Shown: in pieces, positions 22,746-33,936 of the stretch
How the letters are laid out: the number at the start of each line of letters is the position of its first letter
How positions within the stretch are numbered: the stretch's first letter is position 1
Translations under genes and position numbers: made by a program
Source: Diphasiastrum complanatum
Taxonomy: Eukaryota > Streptophyta > Lycopodiopsida > Lycopodiales > Lycopodiaceae
Assembly: GCA_029204225.1 (NCBI GenBank)
Contig: CM055097.1
Coordinates: 3,182,620 to 3,246,619 of the forward strand
Length of the DNA: 64,000 bases
Direction of reading: 5' to 3'
Notes under the pieces: generated by a model
The model's database searches: none
Told to the model about the DNA's origin: nothing
What the model saw: only the letters and a program-made list of their open reading frames with translations

Positions 22746-24480
22746 TGTAATCTCCTAGTCCTGGACCTTGTGCAAATTGATTGTAAATGTGAGAGTATGG
22801 AAATTATCTCGCCTATCATCATTTTAGAGGCAATACAATTAGCAATATTCAATATATCCCCACATATGTTAAAAAACTACTACAAAACAAGAAGATGCAC
22901 ATTAGAATCTAAAAAACACGTGACAGAATATGAGCATGTCAATGCTATCATGCAAATGTCCAAATAACATTTACCAAACCTTGTTGTTGGACTTGGATGA
23001 GTTGAACAATGGCTTGTTGAATTCAAAAGACTCACGTGGTTGCTTTGCACCAAGTGCCATCGTATGAGTTGTGGTAATCGCCTTGCATGTTCTTTTCCTT
23101 TACAACTTACCTTTGCAAGACGTAGGCGCATCAATGTTATGCATTGGGACAAAAAAATGCGCCCGTGGCATGCATATTATAGCTCTCTTTCTCATCTTTT
23201 GGGCAAAAACCTGTTGGAAAGTCGATCCACCGAGGATTGTTTGCTATTTTCCACTCATTTAAACTTATCATTGAAGTGATACGCATCATTGTACATACAA
23301 CTCTCCTTATCTATAGTTTGAGTCCATAGCCTAAAGTACGAAGACATCTTCTTAAGTTTGTTTATTTTCACCATACATTGCCTTTGCAATTTGTTGTGCT
23401 CATCTCTCTCTTTCTTGTATTGCGCCCTTTCAACTTGAACCTTTGTAGACATCAACTTCATTTAGATTGTTGTACAAAAATCACAATTTGAAAATCCATT
23501 GTCTTTTGCAATACGCACCTCTTTGAATTCTTTAAGATACTCCTTCAATGCTTGCCACTCCTAAGTTTTGATTTATTTCTTGCAAGACATCCTTTTTGTC
23601 ATGTACTTTTTTTCTCAACTTTTCTAAAAAGTTGTTCGACTTTTGTTGGAAATTTGATCAGTGGTTGTTTTGACCACATGCCACATTGTCTCCTTTGTTG
23701 TAGTGACATGTTTAGATTCCTTTGAGATGCCTTCATTCCCATGTATAACTTTCACACAACTTGAAAGCCATGCTCATTTGTATCAATGAAATGTGGCTCT
23801 TGAAATTTCATAGATTCTATACCATGCTTTTTAACAAACCAATGTTGATGCTAGCTCTGGAAGACAATGACATGGCATGCCATATGAAACTAAGTCTATA
23901 TGAAAATGGCTAACCACAATATTTTGTACGTGTCTTTAAAACTACATCACGTCTTGCCAATTGACAACATCTACGATGACAACAGTCAATCATGGCCCAA
24001 CTGCACAAACATTTTCATATGAGCAAGTTGATGTAATTTTTGGTTTTTTTATTTTTGAAAAATCTTTGCACCTCTATACGTGCATTTTCTTTTGGTATTG
24101 GTAGACTATATTGATACATATTGATGGTCACATTCGTCATCCAAAGAAAATAGGTCATCATTGTCCAAAATTGGGCAACTGGGACGTTGTCTAGATGGCC
24201 AATTATCGGGATGCGAATAATTGAAGTCCAAAACCTGGCAACTGGCATGTTCTCGAGCTAGGCCATTTGTAAGCTATAAATAGTTAAAACTAGGTAATTG
24301 GTATCTTGTTGAGAAAGGCCATTGATTGCTTGCATTTCACTTATATTCCACTTAGCGAAGCCACCAACCACCTCTTCCAAGGATGAAACTCCACATGAGG
24401 GATAAGGCAATTTAGCTTGTGAAATACATGCGCTTGTGACATTTACAAATGCACATCCTTCACCTATGACACTACATGAC
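22746..24480. other. No confident gene; weak coiled-coil-like frame
   Basis: A minus-strand frame at 23255-23461 encodes a Lys/Glu-rich, coiled-coil-like peptide (VQVERAQYKKERDEHNKLQR). The same character continues in other frames to about 23660, so a decayed coiled-coil gene is possible but not demonstrated. The rest shows no motif. A TATAAATA-like site at about 24270 has no associated gene. Confidence 0.3.
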
Positions 24481-24579
24481 AATTGGCCCTTGGATCCATG
24501 CTTGTAATATTTGCAAGGCCAACCATGTGGCCACCAACATACAAACGTACTTCATCACTTGCAATCATCTGCAATATTG

Positions 24580-26950
24580 AAAATGTTATAGGGAGATTCC
24601 AAACCTACGACAACGAATGCAGATTTTTTCTAGTTCTTCGAGGTGCTTGTTCGCGGAGGAATGGACACCTAGGTCATCAAGATAGATCTCGACAATCCTA
24701 TGTAACAAGTCTTGGAAGGCCACTTGCATGACCCTTTGAAACGTTGAAGGGGCATTGCATAAGCCAAAAGGCATGACATTATAAGCATAAACGCCGTTTT
24801 CTGTTGCAAACGCAGTTTTGTGTCTATCTTCTAGAGCAATTGTACCGAAAAATAGCCACTAAACCCATCCAAAAAGTTGAAAGCTTCAACTCCTGCCATT
24901 TTCTCAAGGATTTGTGTAGTTAAGGGTAAGGAAAAATGGTCTTTTTTTGTAACTGCGTTAAGATTCTTAAGATCGGTGCAGATATAAAGCTTGTCGTTTT
25001 TCTTGGGAACTACCACAATGGGTGATACCCAATCAGTATGTTGGACTTCATAGATGAAGCCAACATCCAGCAATTTCTTAATATCTTCATCGATCCGCTC
25101 GCGATAAACTCGGTATGGCTTAGTTGGAATAGACTTAGTGTTCTCCTCTAAAGGAATAGTATGGACCGCTATTTCAGGTAGGACTTCTTTCATTTTAGTA
25201 TAATTCCATGCAAATACATCCCTGTATTTGTGAAGTAAGGTTTCTAGATCAAGAAGTTGACCTGGCGTGAGGTGGGCTTCGACATGAACAATGCGATCCA
25301 CATCCTTAGGAGGATCTTTGAGATTTAACTCTATGGTTCTGGCTGGGCCTTCAAAGGATTGGGAAACTTTTGTAGGTTCCCTTTGTGGTTGTGGCAGCTG
25401 AATGACTATGTCATCAAGTGTAAAGTCCTTAAACTTGCTTGGTAGATCAAAGGCTGGTTCCACAAAGTTGCCCAGAACTTTGGGAATCACTTGTGTGGAT
25501 GTGCTACCAGATGTGGAAGCGTGATCGGAGGGTATGTCTTTTGTCTGTGCAGACAATAGCTTGATAGGTTAATTTCTCGTGCATCTGTTTTTGACGCTCG
25601 GTTAGTTTTGTATCAATAATTTTGGTTTTTTGTAATCGAGGTTTTCGAGGTTGTGGAGGGGACGGTGTTGCCCCCTCTCTTATCATGTCATCATTTATTG
25701 TATCCCTGACTTCATCCGGGACGTGTATATATCTTTGGTTTTGGTCTATAAGTTGTTGTGTTGGGTATATTGGAGGTCAGTTGGACGTGAGCCAAAGGCC
25801 CTGGTGACTTGATCTCTTGTGGAATTGATTTTGGCAGATAATGTTGGGCATCTAGATAAAGGAGTACATGTTCATCCGTCATTTCAACATCATTTACGAA
25901 AAGAATACCTTCTTCCGAAACATAGGTTGTAGAGACGCTAGGTTCTCCTGGGCACCAAGCTATAGGAATAGGTTCAATCATCATAAGCGGAATGATGAGT
26001 GTATCAATGTTTGTAGAAGATGGTAGATTATACACATCCTCTGCAGCAGTTTAGATACGACATCTGTTGAAATCAGCACAGTCCACAGTAACCAGTGCTT
26101 GACCCCAATTTATTATGTCTGTTGATCTCGTATAGTGGCCTTTCGGTTGGATCAAGTCACTATCTGATTCGTCATAAGTTGTTGATAACCAATCATCATA
26201 AACTTTAGTTGAGTTTACATGGCCAGTTGAGTCAACAGTGACTCGTTTGTCGTTATTGCCAAAGGTAATTTTGCTATGCTTCCAATCTTGGACAACGCCT
26301 GCCATCTATAGCCAAGGTGTGCCAAGAAGGAGTTTATATGTATTTGCATCATCTGGTAAATCAAGAATGACGCAATCAATGAAAAATTTGACACCTGCAA
26401 TACATACATTGATATTCGATAAATGACCGCGACAGGGTCTGTGACTCACTGATCAGCCATGCGAAGTTTGTAACGTGGCTGATCTAAGGTATGGAATCCC
26501 CATGACTTTTCTAGTGATAAAGCCATTATGTTTACACCTGATCGACTATCAAGGATAGTGGATACTGTTAGATAATCTTTATAGGTCATAGGTAAGGTGA
26601 TGCTAGTCCCCTTAGCAACACCGATGTTCATCAGATTCATAGGAATCTAGGGAATCTCTAGGTTCTCGTCTGGTTTTCGCTCTTCATCTGGGATAGTAGG
26701 CAGCTGAAAACTGTGATGGATATAACTTTGGAGACTGGTGAAAGACTTTATTGCGCTATGGAAGGGCATGGTGATTTGAGCCTTCAAGAGTTTAGAGAAT
26801 ACTTCGAGTCCCTGTAGGGGTTGCTCTTTGTCGAGGATCAGAGCAGATAACGGACTGTTAGTTTTCTGTTCTTCCTGCAAAAACTCAATTCTTCTTTGTT
26901 CCGTGTGTGGGTCTTGGTAATCTCTTGGTAAAGTGAAAGCTGTCAAGGAG
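24580..26950 (-). pseudogene. Ty3/gypsy gag-pol remnant (protease and RT)
   Basis: Reading on the minus strand from 26946 gives a gag/linker-like segment. The retropepsin region TILDSRSGVNIMA (about 26560-26520) follows, in which the usual D-S/T-G triad has become D-S-R. Further on, 25556-24831 carries the RT start: YRVYRERIDEDIKKLLDVGF, VSPIVVVPKKND, CTDLKNLNAVTKKDHF and FNFLDGFSGYF. After a frameshift comes MPFGLCNAPSTFQRVM with the catalytic EIYLDDLGVHS (about 24695-24660). It ends at about 24580, without RNase H or integrase. At least five stops or frameshifts divide the segments. No LTRs were matched to it. The gypsy assignment is firm from RT motifs, but the lineage is not determined. 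Confidence 0.82.
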
Positions 26951-27060
26951 CTTCCCTGATGGTTAGTTGATTTGTCAATGTGTTGCTGCTGTTCAAGGGA
27001 TCTTTAAATCCGATCATGCAGCATGCATGAGCCACATCCTGAAGCGGCAGCCTTACCTAG

Positions 27061-28130
27061 TGTTGGCCAAAAGAAAATTCCATTGAACAGATTGTGGTTG
27101 GTTTATGTCCAAGATAGCCATAAGGCAAATTCTGTTTTTCAAAAACCATTTGGTTATTCTTTTTGAAAGGTGAGATTTTTTGGATTATTCTACTATCAGG
27201 AGTGATTCATTTGAATAATCGATCTTTAATCTATATCCATTCATTATGTGATTTTGCAGTTTTATTCGTGTTTCTACACAGTTTGTAGAAATATTCAAGA
27301 ATCGCTCAACAAGTGGCTTTGACATATCAGACAACCTCCAACATATCGGATGACTCCAACGAAAGTCGAAAAAGTCTAACATGCCGAAGGATGATAGTTA
27401 ATGGTCCGTCTGATATGAAGCTGAAGACTTGTCCCTAACTGCTTTGCAAGTAAGTTTCTGGGAAGTTATAACTAGATGGATGACAACACATTATGGCTAA
27501 TTGCCAATTGCGATCTACGACCTAATTAGCTATCTTGCCATATATGTTTAAATTGATTTAGTATAAATAGATAATCGTTAAAGACTTCTATAGTCTCTAG
27601 AAAGTTTCTTTCCAGAGCTCTATTAGAGTATTGCTATTAGCGCTTACTACTTACTAGCGAAAGTACATCAGACATGGTTTTCAATTACTCAGAGATAGTT
27701 TAGAGTACACGGTTTCATCCGCTATTGCTTTGTGCTCTCATCATTTGATTTGTACATGCTACTTACTGAATCAATCTATTGCATTCAGTATCATGTCAGA
27801 ATGTATGCTTCTCTGTAGTCTTTTGTGACTGATAAATCTCTTATTCTTTCGTTTGATCTGTTGAATACTTCAACGCTGCAATATTCTATACATCACTTCG
27901 CACTCAAAAATTGTTTGGCTACAAAATCACTTTAGTACTAATGATCTCAAAGTTAGTTGCTAAAAGATTGAATGTGACTTCTGTCATTATAGGTTTGTTC
28001 AATTATTGATAGGCGTAGTCATGCATTAGGAAAGAAGGCTCATCTCGCTGCGCTCGATAGTTCATAGACTTTGGATTACTGAATTGTCCTTCTTCGAACA
28101 GATTGACTTTAAAACATCATCCTCAATGCA
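27061..28130 (+). mobile_element. Diverged copia LTR (relative of the 52252 element)
   Basis: Three anchors shared with the LTR at 52252-53411 occur in the same order: TCCGCTATTG (about 27720), TGTTTGGCTAC (about 27910) and TTGATAGGCGTAGTCATGC (about 28005). A TATA box, TATAAATA, is at 27562-27569. The start is placed at TGTTGGCC (27061) and the end before a weak PBS-like TGGCATATGA near 28134; both ends are tentative. No gag follows. The piece may be the left end of the copia fragment at 29300, but their LTR sequences do not match, so it is more likely a separate insertion. Confidence 0.5.
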
Positions 28131-29299
28131 CATAATGGCATATGAATATCTTGTTGGATTTCCTTTCTGCTTGAAGATGTTCAGTTTTGCACAATTAGGT
28201 AGCTTTTAAACGATTAGCAGCCCTTCCATGCCTGTTATAACATATCTATTATACTTTTTGTACACAAGAGCTTCCATTCTTCAAAGTTCAAATATTGGTT
28301 AACACTTCTCAACAGGTAAACACTTCTCAAATATTGGTAAACACTTCTCGACAGGTCATAGTAACAAAAATACTTGCCCATTCCGTTTTAGAATGCGTAC
28401 GGAACGTGACCCACAAATTTTCCTCGGAAGGCAAATGTAATTGTGCTTTTTTTTTTTCAAATTTTTGCAAGTTGATACAATTTCGATATCAGAATATCAG
28501 AATCTTTAGAATATCAAAATCCTAGAAGGTCATTCACTTAATCATTTTTATGGATCTCTTACCATGTTCTTTGGTGTTTTGTTAAGAGGACTAGCATGCT
28601 TGTATTTTTAGTAAGCTGTTGTTGCTCAAATTCAGAAGAACGAACTTCTAGATCTTTTAGTTCTACACTTAGATTCATATTCAAATTCAAATTCACGTTC
28701 AGGCCCCTCTAAATTTGCCCAACACTAATGGAATTGATTTAGGTGTGATATGCAGTTGTTATAATCATAACTTCTAGCTCTTGCAGGTGTGACACAATTG
28801 TTACAATCATAGATTTTTTGAATTCTAAATCTCCTTTTTTCGAGAGGTGGGATCACATGATAATCGCAATTTTTTTGTGTGGATGTGCCACGCGTGGCAG
28901 AGCCATGCAAACAAAAGAGTATAAATTTCAGCTAAGTCTCTAGTTTGCATGGCAAATGACACATATGTACTTGGGAATCTGATTATATGCCCCATATATA
29001 AATTTGGTAACAGTCCCTTGGCAACTATGTAGCAACTACTTGGTGTTGGTGAATGCTTAACTTCGTGGTGATGTGAATCGTTAGGTGTTGCGATCTGAAG
29101 ATAGAATGAGAAAAGAGAAAATAGAAAAAAATAGGAAAATGAGAATGACATAAAAAAAATCAGGGAAAAAAGGTGACAACAAATACTTAGATTGGAGGGA
29201 AGAGGAAAAAAAAGGAATTGTATATGATAGAAGATGGTTGTATAGAAATTAAACATAGAGATAAATGAAAGGGATATAAATAAATAGAAAACAAAAGAA
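28131..29299. other. No recognisable gene; small tandem repeat
   Basis: Three units of a GGTAAACACTTCTCAACA-like 18-25-mer lie at about 28297-28356. A looser repeat of GTGTGA and TTGTTAYAATCATA blocks occurs at about 28743-28812. The minus-strand frame at 28825-29256 is Phe/Ser-rich low complexity and is not called as a gene. Confidence 0.4.
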
Positions 29300-30930
29300 T
29301 GTTACACAATGACATTTGTGGCCCGATGCAGACTACTTCCATAGGGGGAGCTCTCTATTTCCTAACCTCATCGACGACTTCTCTCGAAGGACTACTACTT
29401 ACTTTATAAAGAACAAATCTGAAGCGTTTAAGTTCTTCAAGCAGTTCAAGGCATCTGCAAAAAATTAGACCCAGAGGAAGATCAAGGCTCTATGCACAGA
29501 TGAAGGGGAAGAGTATATCTCCACAGAATTCACGGAGTTCTGCAAGGCCAACAGAATACATCAATAATTTAGAACCAGCTTTTTACCTCAGTCCAATGGT
29601 ATAGCTGAACGGAAGAATAGGACACTCATCAAAAGTGCCAAGAGCATGCTGGCACATGACTCTCTTCCAAAGAAATTCTGGGCAGAAGCTGTTACTACAA
29701 CTGCTTATTTGCAAAATCGATTCATCATCAAAGCCCTGAATGGCAAGACACCTTATGAGGTGTGGACAAGATCAAAACCATCACTCAAAAATATTCGAGT
29801 GTTTAAATGCATCGCTTTCGTTCAGATCCTTGAAGATCTAAGAAGAAACTGGATGATAAGAGCAGAAACGATTTTCATCGGCTATTCCCTAGAGCACAAG
29901 GCATACAAGCTCTACAATATGGATACTGAGAAGGCATTCACCAGTAGAGATGTCATTTTTGTGGAAGACCAGTTCATCGACCACAAGGGGAAAGCTATTG
30001 ATAAATCCGACCCAAGGATCGAACAACCAAATTTCGATCGAGGGATTCAACTGTAGAATATTGACGCTGACTCATACAATGAGTCAGAACTTCAATGAGT
30101 CAACCTAGATAACGCGATGGACACTGAATTCCATTCTCTGATGGAGAATCAAACATGGACAGCCACTGATCTGCCAAAGGACCGAAACCCAATTCCATGG
30201 AAATGGATATTCAAGATGAAGTATGACGCTGAAGGAAGGCTAATCGTTACAAGGCCAGGCTAGTCGCCAAAGGCTTTTCCCAGATTCCAGTTCTGGATTA
30301 TTCAGAAACCTTTAGCCCAGTTGTCAAACATGCTTCGATCTACCTACTCCTCTCCTTTGCAACCGCAACAGATCTTGAAGTCCACCAGATGGATGTTCAG
30401 ACCGCTTTTCTCAATGTAACCATCGAAGAAGAAATCTATATGACGTAGCCAGAGGGATACAAATTCAACGACAAGCAACAACACCTTGTATGCAAAATCC
30501 ACAAGGCGCTCTATGGGCTGAAACAGTCACCCATCCAGAAGATCAACACATTTATGATAGGGAATGGTTTTATTCCAAGCTCGGCAGACTCGAATGTCTA
30601 CTTCAAGTCTATATTAGATTACTTCATCATCATCACTCTCTATGTAGATGATACACTCTTAATCAGTAACAATATGAATATGATGAAGGATACAATCCAT
30701 TGTGACAATCAAAGCACAATAGCGTTATCTCTCAATCCGGGATTTCACTCTCGAAGCAAATATATCGAAATCAGTTATCATTACCTTAGAGAGAAAGTGC
30801 ATAGCAAGGAAGTAGCATTACATGGCAGCAGGTTAATTCACAAAGGCTACATCAAAAGAGCAATATCTGAGATTTAACAATATGTTAAATTTGAAGATCA
30901 AGGTTTTTCAGGATCCACATTAAGGAGGAG
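29300..30930 (+). pseudogene. Copia pol fragment with internal deletion
   Basis: Integrase begins with a degraded NDICGPM and continues to YFIKNKSEAFKFFKQF, then ALCTDEGEEY (second catalytic Asp) and NGIAERKNRTL (catalytic Glu retained). The integrase C-terminal region SLPKKFWAEAV to FVEDQF is open from 29646 to 30056. RT follows in shifted frames: [33 protein letters not shown] and IITLYVDDTLL (30630-30665), so the YVDD is intact. At about 30690 the text jumps from RT directly to HCDNQSTIALSLNPGFHSRSK of RNase H, so the RT thumb and most of RNase H are deleted. A polypurine-like AAGGAGGAG precedes the LTR at 30931. The protein is of the same general lineage as the element at 52252. It is not functional. 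Confidence 0.85.
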
Positions 30931-31330
30931 TGTTAGATTTCTTGTGCTCAGCCTTAACAAATCGTTTAAGTAATGAAGATTTTGAAAATCGAAGGCCGAC
31001 TACATGTTTCGGACCTTCGCATTTTTGACCTTTGAGATTTTTTGTGTCTTAATTGTTTTTAAGGCACCTTCGCCTTTTTCGCACCTTCGCAAAAAATGCG
31101 ACACAGTGGCCAGAATGCCTTGGAATCCATTTTAGGACCACCTTCGTCTTTTTCTGCCTTCGTCTAGAGGCACCTTCAGGATTTACATACTTTCAGTCTA
31201 AGGGCACCTTCCGATTTTTTCGAGTTTTTCAATAGTGGCGGACCGACGTCGCTCAAAGCTTCGAGCTTCCGTTGTCGTTCATTTCCACGTTTTACGACAT
31301 ATTAGTGTAATCAACCTATGCCCGACCATG
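30931..31330 (+). mobile_element. Start of copia 3' LTR with CACCTTCG repeats
   Basis: TGTTAGATTTC begins directly after the polypurine tract, as TGTTGGATTT does in the related element at 57577. The LTR body holds about eight copies of a GCACCTTCG-like 9-mer between 31011 and 31210. The right end is not defined; 31330 is an approximate limit. No 5' partner was found. It ends within a few hundred bases of the PPR gene start. Confidence 0.6.
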
Positions 31331-31556
31331 TAACACTGTAACTTCTCGTGCATGTGGCATTTTAATAGCAAATTTGGAAAAAATAAAATTAAAATGAAAT
31401 TACAATCACAATGGAGTATGTTCAGGTTGGCCACTAGTATATTTTATTGGTCAGGCCCCATGAATAAGTTATGTCTTGGACCCTAACGTTATTAATGCAG
31501 AAAACAAATGAGTAAGAGAACGATATCAGTAAGAGAAAGACAGATGTTTTATTCTG

Positions 31557-33936
31557 ATGATCGGATCTGTGAGATGGAGGATGCTCAGAGGGAAGCTGGA
31601 ATTACGAAAAAGGAACCTTGTTTCTCGGTTTCTTGCTCTAACACCTGGTAAGATCATCCTTCTGTCTCTCACTCAAGTGTAGGTTTCTACAGGCAGTGGA
31701 TTTCTTTTAGGGCTCTTTAATCTTTGTAGATTTTGATAGATTGTGCCCATTCAAAGCAGGATCGCAATTGGGTTGTTTCCAAAATCACAATCCCAGAAGT
31801 GTAGGTGAATTTAGAATCTGCAGCATTGCTAATGGGCGATATCTGATCAACAAGAAGCTAAGCAAAGACATAAAGGATCCTCCCAGTCGGTTCAGCCTTG
31901 GCACACTTACAGCCCAGTATGCAGATCTCCTGCAGGGTTGTGCAGACAGAAGGGATGTGGCTGAGGGTAAGGCAGTCCATGCAGACATTATCAGGGTGGG
32001 TTTGGAGTCGAACAGATTCTTAGCCAACCATCTTGTCCATATGTATGGAAAATGTGGGAGTTTACAAGATGCACGAGCAGTGTTTGATAGCATCTGTGAT
32101 CCAAACGTTTATTCGTGGACCTCAATGATTGGAGCATATGCTCATCATGGGTATGGGAATGAAGCTTTGAATCTGTTCAGGCAAATGCAGAATGCATGTG
32201 TGCGGCCGGATAAGGTAACCCTAGTTACTGCTCTTAATGCGTGCTGCAATCAGGAAGCCAAAAAGGAAGGTGTGCTAATCCACTCTCAGGTTATGGAGAG
32301 TGGTTTGGAGTCGGATATAGTTGTGGCTTGCGGGCTTCTGAACATGTATCGTAGATGTGGAAGCCTTGAGGATGTTTGGGGAATATTCACCAAAATGCAT
32401 GAACGCGATGTAATTGTTTGGAATGTTATGATTGCAGCGTGCATCGAACATGAGCATAGCAAGCAGGCCGTGCAGCTCTTTGGGCAGATGCAGCTAGAAG
32501 GCACAATTCCAAACCAAATTACCTTCATCGGTATTCTTGGTACGTTTTCAGCTCCTGATGATGTAGCAGAGGGTGCACTATTACATGCTCACATTGCGAA
32601 AGCAGGTTATGAAGAGGATGTTTTTGTGGGGACTGCACTTGTGAATATGTATGGCAAGTGCGGAAGTTTAGAGGATTCTCGATATGTCTTTGATAGAATG
32701 CCAGAAAAGAATGTGGTTTCCTGGAATGCAATGTTGTCTGTCTATGCGCAATCTGGGAATGACAGAGAGGTTCTTCATCTTTTTGAACAAATGCAAAAGG
32801 ACATGAAACCAGACAAGGTTACTTTTCTGAATGTTCTTGATGCCTACGGCAATCTATCAGCCTTACGATATGGCAAGCACATCCATTCTCTCATTGAAGC
32901 TGGTAAATTACAAACAGATCTTACCATAGGAAATGCTCTTATTAGTATGTATGCAAAATGTGGAAGCGTGGAAAATGCTCGCAAGGTATTTGATAGCATG
33001 ATTGAGCGAGATGTGATCAGCTGGAATACCATGATAGCAGCTTATGGCCAGCATGGCTATGGGGAAGAAGCACTTCAACTTTTTCGTTCTATGCAGAAAA
33101 GCCATGTGCTTCCCAGTAAAATTACTTTCGTTAACATTCTCTCGGCATGCAGTCATGCAGGTTTGTTAGATGAGGGGCATAAAATTTTTTCTTCCATGAG
33201 TGCAGATTATGGCCTTCCACCTGCATTGGAGCATTATGGTTGCATGGTCGACTTGCTTGGACGATTAGGCCAATTAGATGAAGCAGAGAATATTTTAAAA
33301 CAAATGCCCTTTCCAGCTGATTCTCTTGTATACATGACCTTGCTTGGCGCATGCAGATTGCATGGAGATGTCGAGCGAGGTAAACGAGTTGCAGAGCACC
33401 TTTTTCAGATTGATGCTCGTAAATCTGCTCCATATGTGGTGTTATCAAACATATATGCTGCAACTGGCAGATGGGATGATGTATACAGGGTCAGACAGAA
33501 AATGATTGACAGGGGTGTGAAGAAGGAACCAGGATGCAGCTCCATTGTGGTCAAGAATAGAGTTCATGACTTCGTTGTAGGCAAGAGTTCCCATCCTAGA
33601 TTTAGGGATATATTTGTTGAGCTTGAGACCCTGACTAGGAAGATGAAGCGGTTAGGATATGTGCCTGATACACAGTTAGTACTTCACGATATAGAAGGTG
33701 AACAAAAGGAACACCTTCTTAGCCATCATAGTGAAAAACTGGCTGTCACCTTTGGAATCATTAACACACCTCCTCAAACTCCCATCCAAGTTGTCAAAAA
33801 CCTTAGAGTCTGTGAAGACTGTCATAATGCTGTTAAATTCATTTCTGTGATAACTCGACGAGAAATTGTGCTTAGAGATACTCATCGCTTTCATCGTTTT
33901 AAAGATGGCATGTGTTCTTGTGGAAACTTTTGGTAA
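31557..33936 (+). CDS. PLS-class PPR protein with DYW deaminase domain (predicted two exons)
   Basis: The product is predicted to bind a specific organelle RNA and convert C to U. The long open frame has no usable upstream ATG, since the first in-frame Met is at 32041, inside a repeat. I infer exon 1 as 31557-31647 (donor GTAAGA), a 112-bp intron ending AAAGCAG, and exon 2 as 31760-33936. The join is phase 1, keeps the frame and gives 755 aa. Exon 1 encodes an Arg-rich, acid-free-like leader (RWRMLRGKLELRKRNLVSRF), as expected for a mitochondrial or plastid transit peptide. PPR motifs fill residues of about 80-600, with MYGKCGSLEDAR-type units. The E domain and then DYW follow. The HSE deaminase motif is at about 687-689, CEDC zinc ligands at 715-718, and CSC near the end. 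The protein ends GNFW rather than GDYW. No stop interrupts it, so it is probably functional. The RNA target is unknown. Confidence 0.88.
31648..31759 (+). other. Predicted intron of the PPR gene
   Basis: Donor CTG|GTAAGAT and acceptor AAAGCAG|G delimit 112 bp. Removing it joins a phase-1 codon and links a basic leader peptide to the PPR frame. There is a stop in the PPR frame at 31708-31710, so read-through without splicing could not supply an ATG. An alternative acceptor at TTCTACAG (31692) would not keep the frame. Confidence 0.65.

Noticed and set aside
28297-28356. Short spaced repeats resembling a CRISPR array
   Set aside because: Only three imperfect units without constant spacers, in a plant nuclear context; a simple tandem repeat.
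28825-29256. 143-residue minus-strand frame rich in Phe and Ser
   Set aside because: Low complexity from A-rich DNA; no conserved motif.
27061-31330. One complete copia element from the LTR-like piece at 27061 to the LTR at 30931
   Set aside because: The two LTR sequences do not match each other, gag is absent, and about 1.2 kb of unrelated DNA lies between.
31740-31760. Non-ATG start for the PPR protein at 31741 (TTG)
   Set aside because: Plant nuclear genes rarely start at TTG, and a spliced upstream exon with ATG gives an in-frame leader.
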